A stretch of DNA of 64,000 nucleotides from positions 4,020,164 to 4,084,163 of the forward strand of contig NZ_CP063356.1 in NCBI RefSeq assembly GCF_001866075.3. Reading direction: 5' to 3'. The notes under the pieces were generated by a model, which did no database searches, was not told the origin of the DNA, and saw only the letters and a program-made list of their open reading frames with translations. The stretch is from Anaerobacillus isosaccharinicus. GTDB lineage: Bacteria; Bacillota; Bacilli; Bacillales; Anaerobacillaceae. Positions within the stretch are counted from its first letter, which is position 1; each line of letters opens with the position of its first letter. A program made the translations under genes and the position numbers. Shown here piece by piece: positions 1 to 7,663 of this stretch.

Positions 1-120
1 ACACGTTCTCAAGTTAAAAGCAATATTTAAAATACATCTTTAATGATTAATCATTCTTCATAATCTGTTTTGTGGTACTATTTATATGAATTAATTTGTT
101 TTAAGATCGGAGTGAGTTTT

Positions 121-579
121 GTGCACCTAACAGCATTTACTGATTATTCTTTACGGGTACTTCTATATCTAGGAAATCAACCTGAGGATAAGCTTTCAAA
201 TATAAAAGAAATCGCAACTATCTATAAAATTTCAAATAATCACCTTAGTAAAATTGTTTTCGAATTAGGGAAACTTGATTTAATTGAAACAAACAGAGGC
301 AGAAACGGTGGAATTAGGCTAGCTAAACCTGCAAGTCAAATTAACATTGGCTGGGTCATACAACAAACTGAAGATAATTTAGAGCTCGTTGAATGCTTCA
401 ATAAACATAACAATGCCTGCATTTTAACTGCTGCATGTCGACTAAAACATGTCCTTAATGAAGCGTTAGTCGCCTATCTACAAGTGCTTTCATCGTATAC
501 ACTCGAAGACTTGTTACTTAATAAAGATGAATTACAATCAATTTTTCAATTAGAAGCTAGTAAAAATCAACTGATCTAA
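121..579 (+). CDS. nsrR: Rrf2-family nitric-oxide sensing repressor NsrR
   Basis: Rrf2-type DNA-binding regulator, 152 aa from a GTG start preceded by a GGAGTG ribosome binding site; an upstream in-frame start at 70 lacks one. The winged helix occupies about residues 1-80. Cysteines at 92, 100 and 106 (C-X7-C-X5-C) and Asp8 match the [4Fe-4S] ligands described for NsrR. In that family NO destroys the cluster and releases repression of NO-detoxification and nitrite/nitrate genes. The RIC/ScdA repair gene, a typical NsrR-linked function, lies 3.5 kb downstream beyond an inserted IS. The identification rests on the exact cysteine spacing; the targets are inferred. Confidence 0.88.
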   Translation: MHLTAFTDYSLRVLLYLGNQPEDKLSNIKEIATIYKISNNHLSKIVFELGKLDLIETNRGRNGGIRLAKPASQINIGWVIQQTEDNLELVECFNKHNNACILTAACRLKHVLNEALVAYLQVLSSYTLEDLLLNKDELQSIFQLEASKNQLI

Positions 580-607
580 AGTTTATGAGAAAATTTAATG
601 ACGACAG

Positions 608-640
608 AAAAAGAGCATGTTTAATAACACGCTCTTTTCT
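608..640 (+). terminator. Intrinsic terminator of nsrR
   Basis: Stem AAAAGAGC...GCTCTTTT, extended by TGTT/AACA after one mismatch, with loop TAAT, 30 bases after the nsrR stop codon. Confidence 0.75.
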
Positions 641-668
641 ATAGGTAAATGGGCAAACCTAATTCATC

Positions 669-923
669 TTATTCGCATAAGGATTTCTTGTTTACCCAAT
701 GTCTCTCCAGCCTACTCCACACATATAAAGCTAAGGTTAATCCTAATAATACACAAGTGATCCAAACAATCACTAGCTCTCTAAAAACAATCTCTATTCT
801 AAATGAAGTTAGAAAAAACTTAATTATATAATAGTCAATAAGCAAAGGTATTGATATTACCAACCCATACGATAAGACAAATCGTACTTTTCCTTTATCT
901 CTAATTTGCCCCCAGTTAATCAT
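669..923 (-). CDS. Small two-helix membrane protein
   Basis: 84 aa with a good ribosome binding site (AGGGGGC, 6-7 bases before ATG). It has two hydrophobic segments, about residues 14-37 and 47-68, joined by a short loop, and a basic C-terminus. No family is recognised. It converges on nsrR. The overlapping plus-strand frame at 649-831 has no ribosome binding site and is taken as a shadow. Confidence 0.55.
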   Translation of the reverse strand: MINWGQIRDKGKVRFVLSYGLVISIPLLIDYYIIKFFLTSFRIEIVFRELVIVWITCVLLGLTLALYVWSRLERHWVNKKSLCE

Positions 924-948
924 ACAAGCCCCCTAATCTTTATACAAT

Positions 949-968
949 AAAAAAGCTGCATATACAGC
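949..968 (-). terminator. Short terminator after the DUF5412 remnant
   Basis: On the minus strand GCTGTA-TA-TGCAGC is followed by T6, about 45 bases after the stop of the interrupted DUF5412 gene. Confidence 0.5.
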
Positions 969-1311
969 ATCCTAGATCTTCAAATATGCAAGTATATACT
1001 TTGATAAAAAGCTACTGATTTCTATAGTCATATTTATCATTTGGAACATTGAGAGTCTGACCATTAATTACAACTGTTTTGTTATCTTTCCATTCAATTT
1101 TCGCAGTTTCCTGACGATATTGCCAATAGACATTTTTTGTTTTATTATTTTTTTTGTTAAATACTAACTCGCCTCTTATGGCATACGATGTCGTGGCGCC
1201 ACCGTTTGTAACATGTATATGGTAACTTAAAAGTGAGCCACCTTATTAATTGAAAAATGAGCCACTCTGATTGATGATTAACCCTAATGGTTTATTAGGG
1301 GGATAACAGGA

Positions 1312-2868
1312 GTGATTACTTTGAATGAGAAACAGACAATTATAAAAATGTACATGGAGGGGAAAAGCAAACGTAGTATAGCTAAAACAACAAAAAAATC
1401 TCGAAATACAGTGGTTAAATACATTCGAGAGTTTGAAAAAAGTAAACAAGAGGACGTACGAGATCTGCCACTACCAGAAAATATATTAAAGCCACCTACA
1501 TATAAAAAAAGAGTCGGTAGGGTAAAAGTGTTAACGGAACAAATCAAAAATAGATTACGTCAATTTATTAAGGAAAATGAGTGGAAAAGAAATCACTATA
1601 TGCGTAAACAACAAATGAAAATAATAGATATGCATGAAAAATTACTAGACGATGGTTTTTCAATTAGTTATACAACAGTGCGTAACTTTGTTAATCAAGA
1701 AACTGCAAAAGCAAAAGAGGTGTATATCCGCAGACATTGTAAATCTAGCTACGAAGTGGAGTTTGATTGGGGTGAAGTGAAACTTGTAATTGATGGAAAA
1801 CTGAGAGTATATTCTTTGGCTGTTTTTACTTTACCGTATAGTAACTATCGCTTCGCAAGAATTTATAAATCTGAATCGCAAGTTTGTGTGTTAGATGTCC
1901 ACACAAAGTTTATAGAACACGTCGAATTTATACCTACGGTATTTACGTATGACAATATGAGAACGGTAGTAAAATCCTTTGTAGGAACAGAAAAAACAAT
2001 TACTGATAGCATGAAAAATTTAGCTAACTACTATCAATTTAAAATACGATTATGTCAGGCTAGAAAAGGAAATGAAAAAGGCCATGTTGAGCGAAGTGTT
2101 GAGTATATTAGGAGAAAAGTATTTTCAGGACAATATTCTTTTAGCAGCTTAGACGAAGCACAAGTTCACCTATTAAGTTCGTTAAAAATGTTAAATGAGC
2201 GCCACCATCATGAGCATAAACAAAAGCATGTAGAACTTATGAAAGAAGAGAAAATAAAAGGAACACCATTGACCATGACGCCATTTGATACAGCGGATTT
2301 GGTTGAATGTCGTGTTGATAAGTATAGCACCATCGTCATTAACCAGAATCATTACTCAGTACCTGAAGGTTATGTAGGAACATATATAAAAGCCAAGCTA
2401 GGTGCAGAAACGATTAAAGTATTTATTGAGGGGAAATTAGTAGCAGTTCATAAACGAAATTGGGGCCTCCATCAATGGATAATGGATATTTATCATTACC
2501 TAGCAACTTTCCAAAAGAAAAAGGGTGCCATTGCTCAAAGTGAATGTTTGAAGCAGGCACCAACAAAAATAAAAAACTTATACAATGACTATTATATCGG
2601 AAAAGAAAGAGAATTCATAGAGCTACTCTCCTATATGAAAGAGCATAACAATATTGAGCATGTAATGGATGCCGTTAACCAATTAATGAACATTCGGTCA
2701 GACTATGTTTCTACCGAGAGGATCCTATTTATCTGTGAGCAATCATCGCCAGTTAACGGAGACATTGTTTACGAGGATGATACGAAACAACAATCTGAAA
2801 GCAATATGAAAGCTTATGCCCAAATTTTTGATCAAAAAGAAGAGGAAGTGGATATCTATGGAGCATAA
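1312..2868 (+). CDS. istA: IS21-family transposase IstA
   Basis: 518 aa. An N-terminal helix-turn-helix (about residues 1-50, with SIAKTTKKSRNTVVKYIRE) is followed by an rve-type DDE integrase core (DWGEVKLVIDG; TYDNMRTVV; EKGHVERSVEYIRR supplying the final glutamate) and a C-terminal beta-rich domain. The start is GTG at 1312 with AGGGGG upstream; TTG at 1321 with CAGGAG is an equally plausible start. It overlaps istB. Confidence 0.93.
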   Translation: MITLNEKQTIIKMYMEGKSKRSIAKTTKKSRNTVVKYIREFEKSKQEDVRDLPLPENILKPPTYKKRVGRVKVLTEQIKNRLRQFIKENEWKRNHYMRKQQMKIIDMHEKLLDDGFSISYTTVRNFVNQETAKAKEVYIRRHCKSSYEVEFDWGEVKLVIDGKLRVYSLAVFTLPYSNYRFARIYKSESQVCVLDVHTKFIEHVEFIPTVFTYDNMRTVVKSFVGTEKTITDSMKNLANYYQFKIRLCQARKGNEKGHVERSVEYIRRKVFSGQYSFSSLDEAQVHLLSSLKMLNERHHHEHKQKHVELMKEEKIKGTPLTMTPFDTADLVECRVDKYSTIVINQNHYSVPEGYVGTYIKAKLGAETIKVFIEGKLVAVHKRNWGLHQWIMDIYHYLATFQKKKGAIAQSECLKQAPTKIKNLYNDYYIGKEREFIELLSYMKEHNNIEHVMDAVNQLMNIRSDYVSTERILFICEQSSPVNGDIVYEDDTKQQSESNMKAYAQIFDQKEEEVDIYGA

Positions 2869-3628
2869 ACAACAGCTTGTAGAAATATGTAAAGAATTAC
2901 GATTGCCTAGCATTCGAAGAATGGTACTTGACGAAACTAACTTTAAGAACCCTGAGCAAGCATTTGAAGTCCTGCTTCATGTACTTTTACAAGAAAAACA
3001 AGATCGACTCACCCGAGCAAAACTAAATCGTATTCGATCAGCTAACTTTCCACAGAAAAAGTTATTAGAAGAGTTGATAATAGATTTATTACCTGCGCAG
3101 GCAAAGCAAAAATTACCGTATTTAAAAACATTAGACTTTATTAAGGAAGGACAAAATTTAATTTTAACAGGATCACCAGGGACTGGAAAGTCGCACATAG
3201 CAGTAGGATTAGGAATGGAGGCTTGTTTAGCTGGATATCGAGTATTTTTCGCAACTGTACCATCACTCATCAACCAGTTAAAAGAGCATAGATCTGAAAG
3301 AACTCTAAGATCTTTTGAATTGAAGTTTGAGAATTATGATCTCGTGATAATTGATGAGCTCGGTTATATATCGTTTGATAAAGAAGGAGCAGAATTATTA
3401 TTTTCACACCTTTCACTTCGAGCTGGCAGAAAATCAACGATTATAACAAGTAACCTGTCATTTTTAAAATGGCAGGATATCTTTCACGATCCAGTTTTGA
3501 CAGCTGCATTAACGGACAGACTTACACACAAATCACATGTAGTGAATATGGTCGGACCATCATTTAGAATGCGTGAAACCGAAGAATGGATAAAGGATAG
3601 AACTCACGAAGAAGTGGCTCAAAATTAA
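2858..3628 (+). CDS. istB: IS21-family ATPase helper IstB
   Basis: 256 aa, AAA+ ATPase of the DnaC/IstB type that supports the IstA transposase. Walker A GSPGTGKS is at residues 105-112, and Walker B ends in LVIIDELGY. ATG at 2858 is chosen because AGAGGAAGTGG precedes it and it overlaps the istA end by 11 bases, suggesting coupled translation; the longer frame from 2816 lies wholly inside istA. Confidence 0.92.
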   Translation: MEHKQQLVEICKELRLPSIRRMVLDETNFKNPEQAFEVLLHVLLQEKQDRLTRAKLNRIRSANFPQKKLLEELIIDLLPAQAKQKLPYLKTLDFIKEGQNLILTGSPGTGKSHIAVGLGMEACLAGYRVFFATVPSLINQLKEHRSERTLRSFELKFENYDLVIIDELGYISFDKEGAELLFSHLSLRAGRKSTIITSNLSFLKWQDIFHDPVLTAALTDRLTHKSHVVNMVGPSFRMRETEEWIKDRTHEEVAQN

Positions 3629-4083
3629 ATTGCGAAGTGGCTCACTTTTCACTTGCGAAATACATGTAACATAAGCTTTTAAGGTATATGTACCATCAGG
3701 GGATGTTTCCTCAGTAAGATATTCTCCTGTTGGCAACCTATTCATATCAAAGAATGCCCAATAAACTCCATACGCACCAAATGCAATAATTATCAAAGAA
3801 ACGGCACAAATCTGTTTAAATAACTTCGCATAAATTTTCCTTTTCTCGCGTTTAAGTTCACTCATTTTGTTCTCCCTCTAGTAAAAATATTATGTAGTCA
3901 ATTTATAATAAGAATATTAATACCATTCTATTTTAACATAAATATCCAATTCTAATTAAAAAGTCATTTAGTTTTGCCCTTTTGAAAAAAATAAATTTAT
4001 TTTTCCCATTGTGACATTTGTCCTATTGGAACATTATTAATAGGCTTATACTTAAAATATCTTATAAAAGGAGTTGGTTCATA

Positions 4084-4782
4084 ATGAACGCAATTTTTAA
4101 TAGCTCAACAAAAACTGGTGATATCGTAACAAAACTTCCGGCAGCAAGTAAGGTCTTTAAAGAATATAAAATTGACTTTTGTTGCGGTGGCGACCGCCCA
4201 ATTGGTGAAGTGCTACAAGATAAAAAGCTTAACGAAGTAGAAATTTTAGAAAGATTAAATGAACTTTATGCGACAAGTAACCGCACAGATGAGGTTAACT
4301 GGGAAGAAGCACCACTGACACAATTAGTTGATCATATCGTTAACAAGTATCATGTATATACTTCTGAGGTTTTAGGAGAATTACAAGCATTTGTAACAAA
4401 AGTTTACCGTGTTCATGGAAACGATCACCCGCATTTGCGTGATGTATATCAAGCATTCACAACACTTAAAGCTGAAATGGAACAGCATTTAATTGATGAG
4501 GAACGTGATGTGTTCCCTCACATCGTATCTTTCGATGAAACAAAATCAGACAGCGAGCTTGCAAAAGCGAAAGCTGAAATTACAAAATTAGAAACTGAGC
4601 ATGAAGCTGTTGGAGATCTTTTAAAGCAGTTACGAGATTTCACAAACGATTATCAACTGCCACCAGGTGCTTGCAACACGTATCGTTTAACATATTTAAA
4701 GCTTGAAGAATTAGAAACAATGACGCATGAGCACGTACATTTAGAAAACAACATCTTACACCAACGTTTAATGAAAGCTTAA
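4084..4782 (+). CDS. scdA: Di-iron repair protein of iron-sulfur clusters (RIC/ScdA/YtfE)
   Basis: 232 aa starting at ATG 4084 behind AAAGGAG. The N-terminal ScdA_N domain carries the DFCCGG motif (Cys33, Cys34). A hemerythrin-like four-helix domain follows, with His and Glu di-iron ligands (LVDHIVNKYH, HLIDEERDVFPH, ETEHEAVG, MTHEHVHLENN). The family repairs iron-sulfur clusters damaged by nitric oxide or oxidants and acts in the cytoplasm. With nsrR nearby it is a likely NsrR target. A half FNR-like TTGTGA lies about 70 bases upstream, but no full operator is convincing. Confidence 0.93.
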   Translation: MNAIFNSSTKTGDIVTKLPAASKVFKEYKIDFCCGGDRPIGEVLQDKKLNEVEILERLNELYATSNRTDEVNWEEAPLTQLVDHIVNKYHVYTSEVLGELQAFVTKVYRVHGNDHPHLRDVYQAFTTLKAEMEQHLIDEERDVFPHIVSFDETKSDSELAKAKAEITKLETEHEAVGDLLKQLRDFTNDYQLPPGACNTYRLTYLKLEELETMTHEHVHLENNILHQRLMKA

Positions 4783-4794
4783 TGTAAGTACAAT

Positions 4795-4825
4795 AAAAAC
4801 CCTCACAATTTGTGAGGGTTTTATC
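4795..4825 (+). terminator. Intrinsic terminator of scdA
   Basis: AAAACCCTCACAA and its complement TTGTGAGGGTTTT form a near-perfect stem, usable from both sides; the minus-strand gene at 4843 also ends here. Confidence 0.85.
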
Positions 4826-4842
4826 ATTTTTAAAGCTTATGG

Positions 4843-5298
4843 TTATTTCAAGCTATTCACTATTGAGTTTGCAGTGGCTTGAGCTGATTGCACTTTTGCT
4901 TGCGCTTTTTGAACTTCCGTTTGGCGTTGTTTTACTTTTTCTTGTGCTTGATGTAATTGGTACAATTCTGTTTGTAATGCTTGGCTTTCATTTAGTAATT
5001 GTTGATGTGCTTGTAGGACCTCTTGTTGTGCTGAAGCGAGATCACCTGGCATTTGTGTTGATGCTGTTGAATACGTCACTTGAGTTTGAGGTTGTGGTGG
5101 TTCGATAATCGTTGTTGCCTCAATTGTAGTGTCCACCGTATCATTATCGTCAAACAATAAGCCACTCATTTCTACTAAATGCGACTGACTTGCGATCTTC
5201 CCTTGGTTTTCGTTTATTGTCACTGAATTTGATTTTGTTTGTTGAAACGCTTGTTCTAGCTCTTGTTGTCTTTCTTGATGATTATCTGGTTTCATCAT
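4843..5298 (-). CDS. Gln-rich coiled-coil protein of unknown function
   Basis: 151 aa with the ribosome binding site GGAGG just before tandem ATG codons. The C-terminal half (about residues 85-145) is a Gln/Ala-rich heptad-like coiled coil (QLLNESQALQTELYQLHQAQ). The middle is acidic and Thr-rich. There is no signal peptide, membrane helix or recognisable domain. It converges on scdA and shares its terminator. Confidence 0.7.
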   Translation of the reverse strand: MMKPDNHQERQQELEQAFQQTKSNSVTINENQGKIASQSHLVEMSGLLFDDNDTVDTTIEATTIIEPPQPQTQVTYSTASTQMPGDLASAQQEVLQAHQQLLNESQALQTELYQLHQAQEKVKQRQTEVQKAQAKVQSAQATANSIVNSLK

Positions 5299-5478
5299 AA
5301 TTCCTCCAATATTTATGTTAAGTTTTTTCTAATCTTATCGTGCGCAAAAATTGGTTTTCTATGCTTTAAATTAAGTTTGATAAGATGTATCATTTTTTTA
5401 CTTTGGAATAAATATGATACCTTCGAAGGAAACTAAAAAAAATAATTGGGTTAGATATATGGCGTTTCTCGACGTTTT

Positions 5479-5660
5479 CGGACATCAGTTCCGTTATTTT
5501 TCAAAAAATCGCTCATTTTACAAGTTAGCGGACATACGTTCCGTTATTTTACTCAAAAAGTTGTTTTTTCCTCAATTTTTAAGTAAATAGAGGAACGTAT
5601 GTCCGATAAAATTCAAAAAAGACTGAAACTATAAAAATAAAGGATTATATGTCCGATAAA
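5479..5660. repeat. Four-armed GGACAT intergenic repeat, copy 1
   Basis: Two arms in one direction (GGACATCAGTTCCGTTATTT at 5480 and GGACATACGTTCCGTTATTT near 5530) are followed by two in the other (AGGAACGTATGTCCGATAAA near 5590 and AAGGATTATATGTCCGATAA near 5640). Arms are about 50-60 bases apart. The same arrangement recurs at 50053 and, diverged, at 34291 and 47394. The rest of the 5299-5740 gap holds nothing I recognise. Confidence 0.8.
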
Positions 5661-5741
5661 TCTGTAACGGGCAAATTGAGGCAATTTGATATGTGGAATT
5701 TAAAAACAGCCAGCTAAATTTGAACGTACGAGAAATCTAAC

Positions 5742-5773
5742 AAAGGAGATCACCCAAGTGGTGATCTCCTTTA
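5742..5773 (-). terminator. Terminator of the MMPL operon
   Basis: Perfect 13-bp stem AAAGGAGATCACC/GGTGATCTCCTTT with loop CAAGT or its complement, about 57 bases after the stop codon at 5829. Confidence 0.75.
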
Positions 5774-5828
5774 CTTAGAATTTTCTAATCCTAAACACAA
5801 CAATCTTATATTATAAGCATTTGCCGAT

Positions 5829-7661
5829 TTAGGAAAAAAGCTTCTTTAAACGTTGCCAAAATCCTTGTTTTTCTTCTTCTTTAACTACCGTTGTTTTTAC
5901 TTCTTCTCTTTCAATCGCTTCTGTTTTAAGAATAAATTGAACTGATTGAACGTTCGTATTTTTCGGTGATACAAAGGAAACGGGCTCGAAATCTGATTTA
6001 TCGAATTCGGCCATCATCGCATCAATTTCTTCTTGAATTTTAGCAGGTAAATCACTAGTGGCATCTGCTAATTCTTTTGTTCCATCATAAAGTTCAGCGA
6101 CACCAGTATCGAGTTCTGATGTTCCATTTGCGATTTTGCTAAATCCTGAGTCAATCTCCTTATAGCCTTCAGCTAGTTCAGCAATCCCGTTTGTATAAGA
6201 TATTAATCCTAAATGGAATTGGCCATAATTACTTGCAAGGAGACCTACCCCTTCTTCTAGTTCATTTAAGGCATTATATCCTTCCATATTTTCAAAGGAT
6301 CCAGAAATCTCCCCTGAAATAGCTGTTAGCTGGTTACTCATAAAATGAATAGAGCTGCTTGTTCCTTCTAACGCTGTCTCAACAGCAAGAAAAGCTTCTT
6401 TGATTTTGTCATAGGTCCCTTTTGCAGTTTGTGCCGAAACATAAACCTCTAATAAGGCATCAATGGTTTTGTGGTTTGCTCCACTAGCATATAATTGTTG
6501 AATTTCTTCTTCAGTCACAGTTGGAGCTGGAATTGCTTCCATGGCATTGTGCAAATCAGAATATGCAGTGGAAAAGTTGTCTTTTAAAATCAATAACCCA
6601 TTGGCTACTTCATCAAGACCATCAGCGATTTGTGTTAGACCTCCTGGCAATTGAGCCAAGTCACTAAGATCCATCTTTTCTTGAGAGCCACTAAGCACTT
6701 CATGTAATTCAGAAAGTGCTCTTTCAATGGTTTTAGAAGCTTCAATAATCTCAAAAGAAGCATTACTAATATCGCTCATCCCTGTTTTATATTCACTAGA
6801 GCCGTTGTTTAAAGTTTGAACTCCATTGTTTAATTCTGAAACACCCGTCTTCAAATCAAAAACGCCTGTATTTAGTTCTTCAATTGCATCACTTAACGTA
6901 CGCATTTCTTTCGTCATTTCGTCTACTTCTGGATTGTCGATAGCCATTGATAATGGAATAGCGAAAATATCAATTCCTTCCATCTCAAAATTTACAACAT
7001 CCGCTAGTAGAGTAATAACACCGTCACTATCAGGCATTACCGTATAAGTTAATTGTCTCTGTTTTCCGACATTGGCAACAGTTGCATCTGGTGTTTCTAA
7101 ATTACTAATTAAATTGGTGTCAAGTGTTAGAGCGACTTGCAACGTATAATTTTCATAAAACAAAGGGTCTACACTTTTATTTTTTGATGTTTTGATTGTT
7201 AAATGTAAACGCCCCACTTTTCCGGCAAGATCATCTGAAGAAATTTCTTTTCCATCAAGGCTGTAATTGATTTCAACATCCCATGGTAATTGTTGTTCCA
7301 CTAAATTCCCTTGATAGTAGAACCAACCTGGCATAGCTTGAAGCTTTACTTCATCATCTTTTTGGTCGATTGTTGAAAGGTTTGTTAAGTTTCTAACGGT
7401 CGTATAGTTTCCAAAATCAATAATTGAACCTGCGCTAGTTACGTCTAACATATTCACAACATAAATTTCTTTTAAGGTACCCGACGCACTTAATGTTCCG
7501 TAGACAACCTCATCCTTTGAAGCAACTTCTCCAACGGCATTCGGATCAAGTTTAGCCTCTTCAGTTGAACGATTGCTTTTTTCATTTGAATTCGCCCCTC
7601 CTATAGAAAAAGGAAAGATGAGTAGTATAGTTAAAAATAGTAAAGTTATTCTCTTTTTCAT
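5829..7661 (-). CDS. Secreted LxxG heptad-repeat protein paired with an MMPL exporter
   Basis: 610 aa with an N-terminal signal peptide (about residues 1-23, basic then hydrophobic). A beta-rich ectodomain follows, then a long central helical region with repeats of the X-X-X-Leu-X-X-Gly type (for example LNTGVFDLKTGVSELNNGVQ). This resembles the ectodomain of YhgE/Pip-like proteins, but the multi-helix membrane domain is absent. It starts 2 bases after the MMPL stop with ribosome binding site AAGGAGG, so the two are translationally linked. I infer a periplasm-like spacer or adaptor of the MMPL pump; the transported substrate is unknown. Confidence 0.75.
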   Translation of the reverse strand: MKKRITLLFLTILLIFPFSIGGANSNEKSNRSTEEAKLDPNAVGEVASKDEVVYGTLSASGTLKEIYVVNMLDVTSAGSIIDFGNYTTVRNLTNLSTIDQKDDEVKLQAMPGWFYYQGNLVEQQLPWDVEINYSLDGKEISSDDLAGKVGRLHLTIKTSKNKSVDPLFYENYTLQVALTLDTNLISNLETPDATVANVGKQRQLTYTVMPDSDGVITLLADVVNFEMEGIDIFAIPLSMAIDNPEVDEMTKEMRTLSDAIEELNTGVFDLKTGVSELNNGVQTLNNGSSEYKTGMSDISNASFEIIEASKTIERALSELHEVLSGSQEKMDLSDLAQLPGGLTQIADGLDEVANGLLILKDNFSTAYSDLHNAMEAIPAPTVTEEEIQQLYASGANHKTIDALLEVYVSAQTAKGTYDKIKEAFLAVETALEGTSSSIHFMSNQLTAISGEISGSFENMEGYNALNELEEGVGLLASNYGQFHLGLISYTNGIAELAEGYKEIDSGFSKIANGTSELDTGVAELYDGTKELADATSDLPAKIQEEIDAMMAEFDKSDFEPVSFVSPKNTNVQSVQFILKTEAIEREEVKTTVVKEEEKQGFWQRLKKLFS

Positions 7662-7663
7662 TA

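Larger units (their letters stand above)
1214..3664 (+). mobile_element. IS21-family insertion sequence, copy A
   Basis: 2451 bp, flanked by direct repeats TGTAACA (1207-1213 and 3665-3671). The ends are imperfect 28-bp inverted repeats beginning TGTAT and sharing AAAAGTGAGCCAC or a close match. A second GAGCCAC copy sits just inside each end, the multiple end-binding-site arrangement typical of IS21 elements. It carries istA and istB overlapping by 11 bases. The intact duplication and the restorable target gene suggest a recent insertion. Confidence 0.93.
1012..3865 (-). pseudogene. DUF5412-family membrane protein interrupted by an IS21 element
   Basis: The N-terminal part (3865 down to 3665) encodes a charged start, one membrane helix (about residues 18-36) and an LPTGEYLTEETSPDGTYTLK stretch. 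The C-terminal part (1213 down to 1012) continues with TNGGATTSYAIRGELVFN and ends at TAG. Removing the IS (1214-3664) and one 7-bp target repeat restores the frame through ...KAYVTNGGATT..., the pattern of DUF5412 proteins. The ATG at 3865 has the ribosome binding site GGGAG. The function of the family is unknown to me. It is certainly disrupted, because the joined frame runs into the IS end. Confidence 0.85.

Noticed and set aside
649..831. Plus-strand frame opposite the small membrane protein
   Set aside because: No ribosome binding site, and it overlaps a better-supported minus-strand gene.
4018..4083. NsrR or FNR operator upstream of scdA
   Set aside because: Only a TTGTGA half-site is visible; no convincing palindrome was found.
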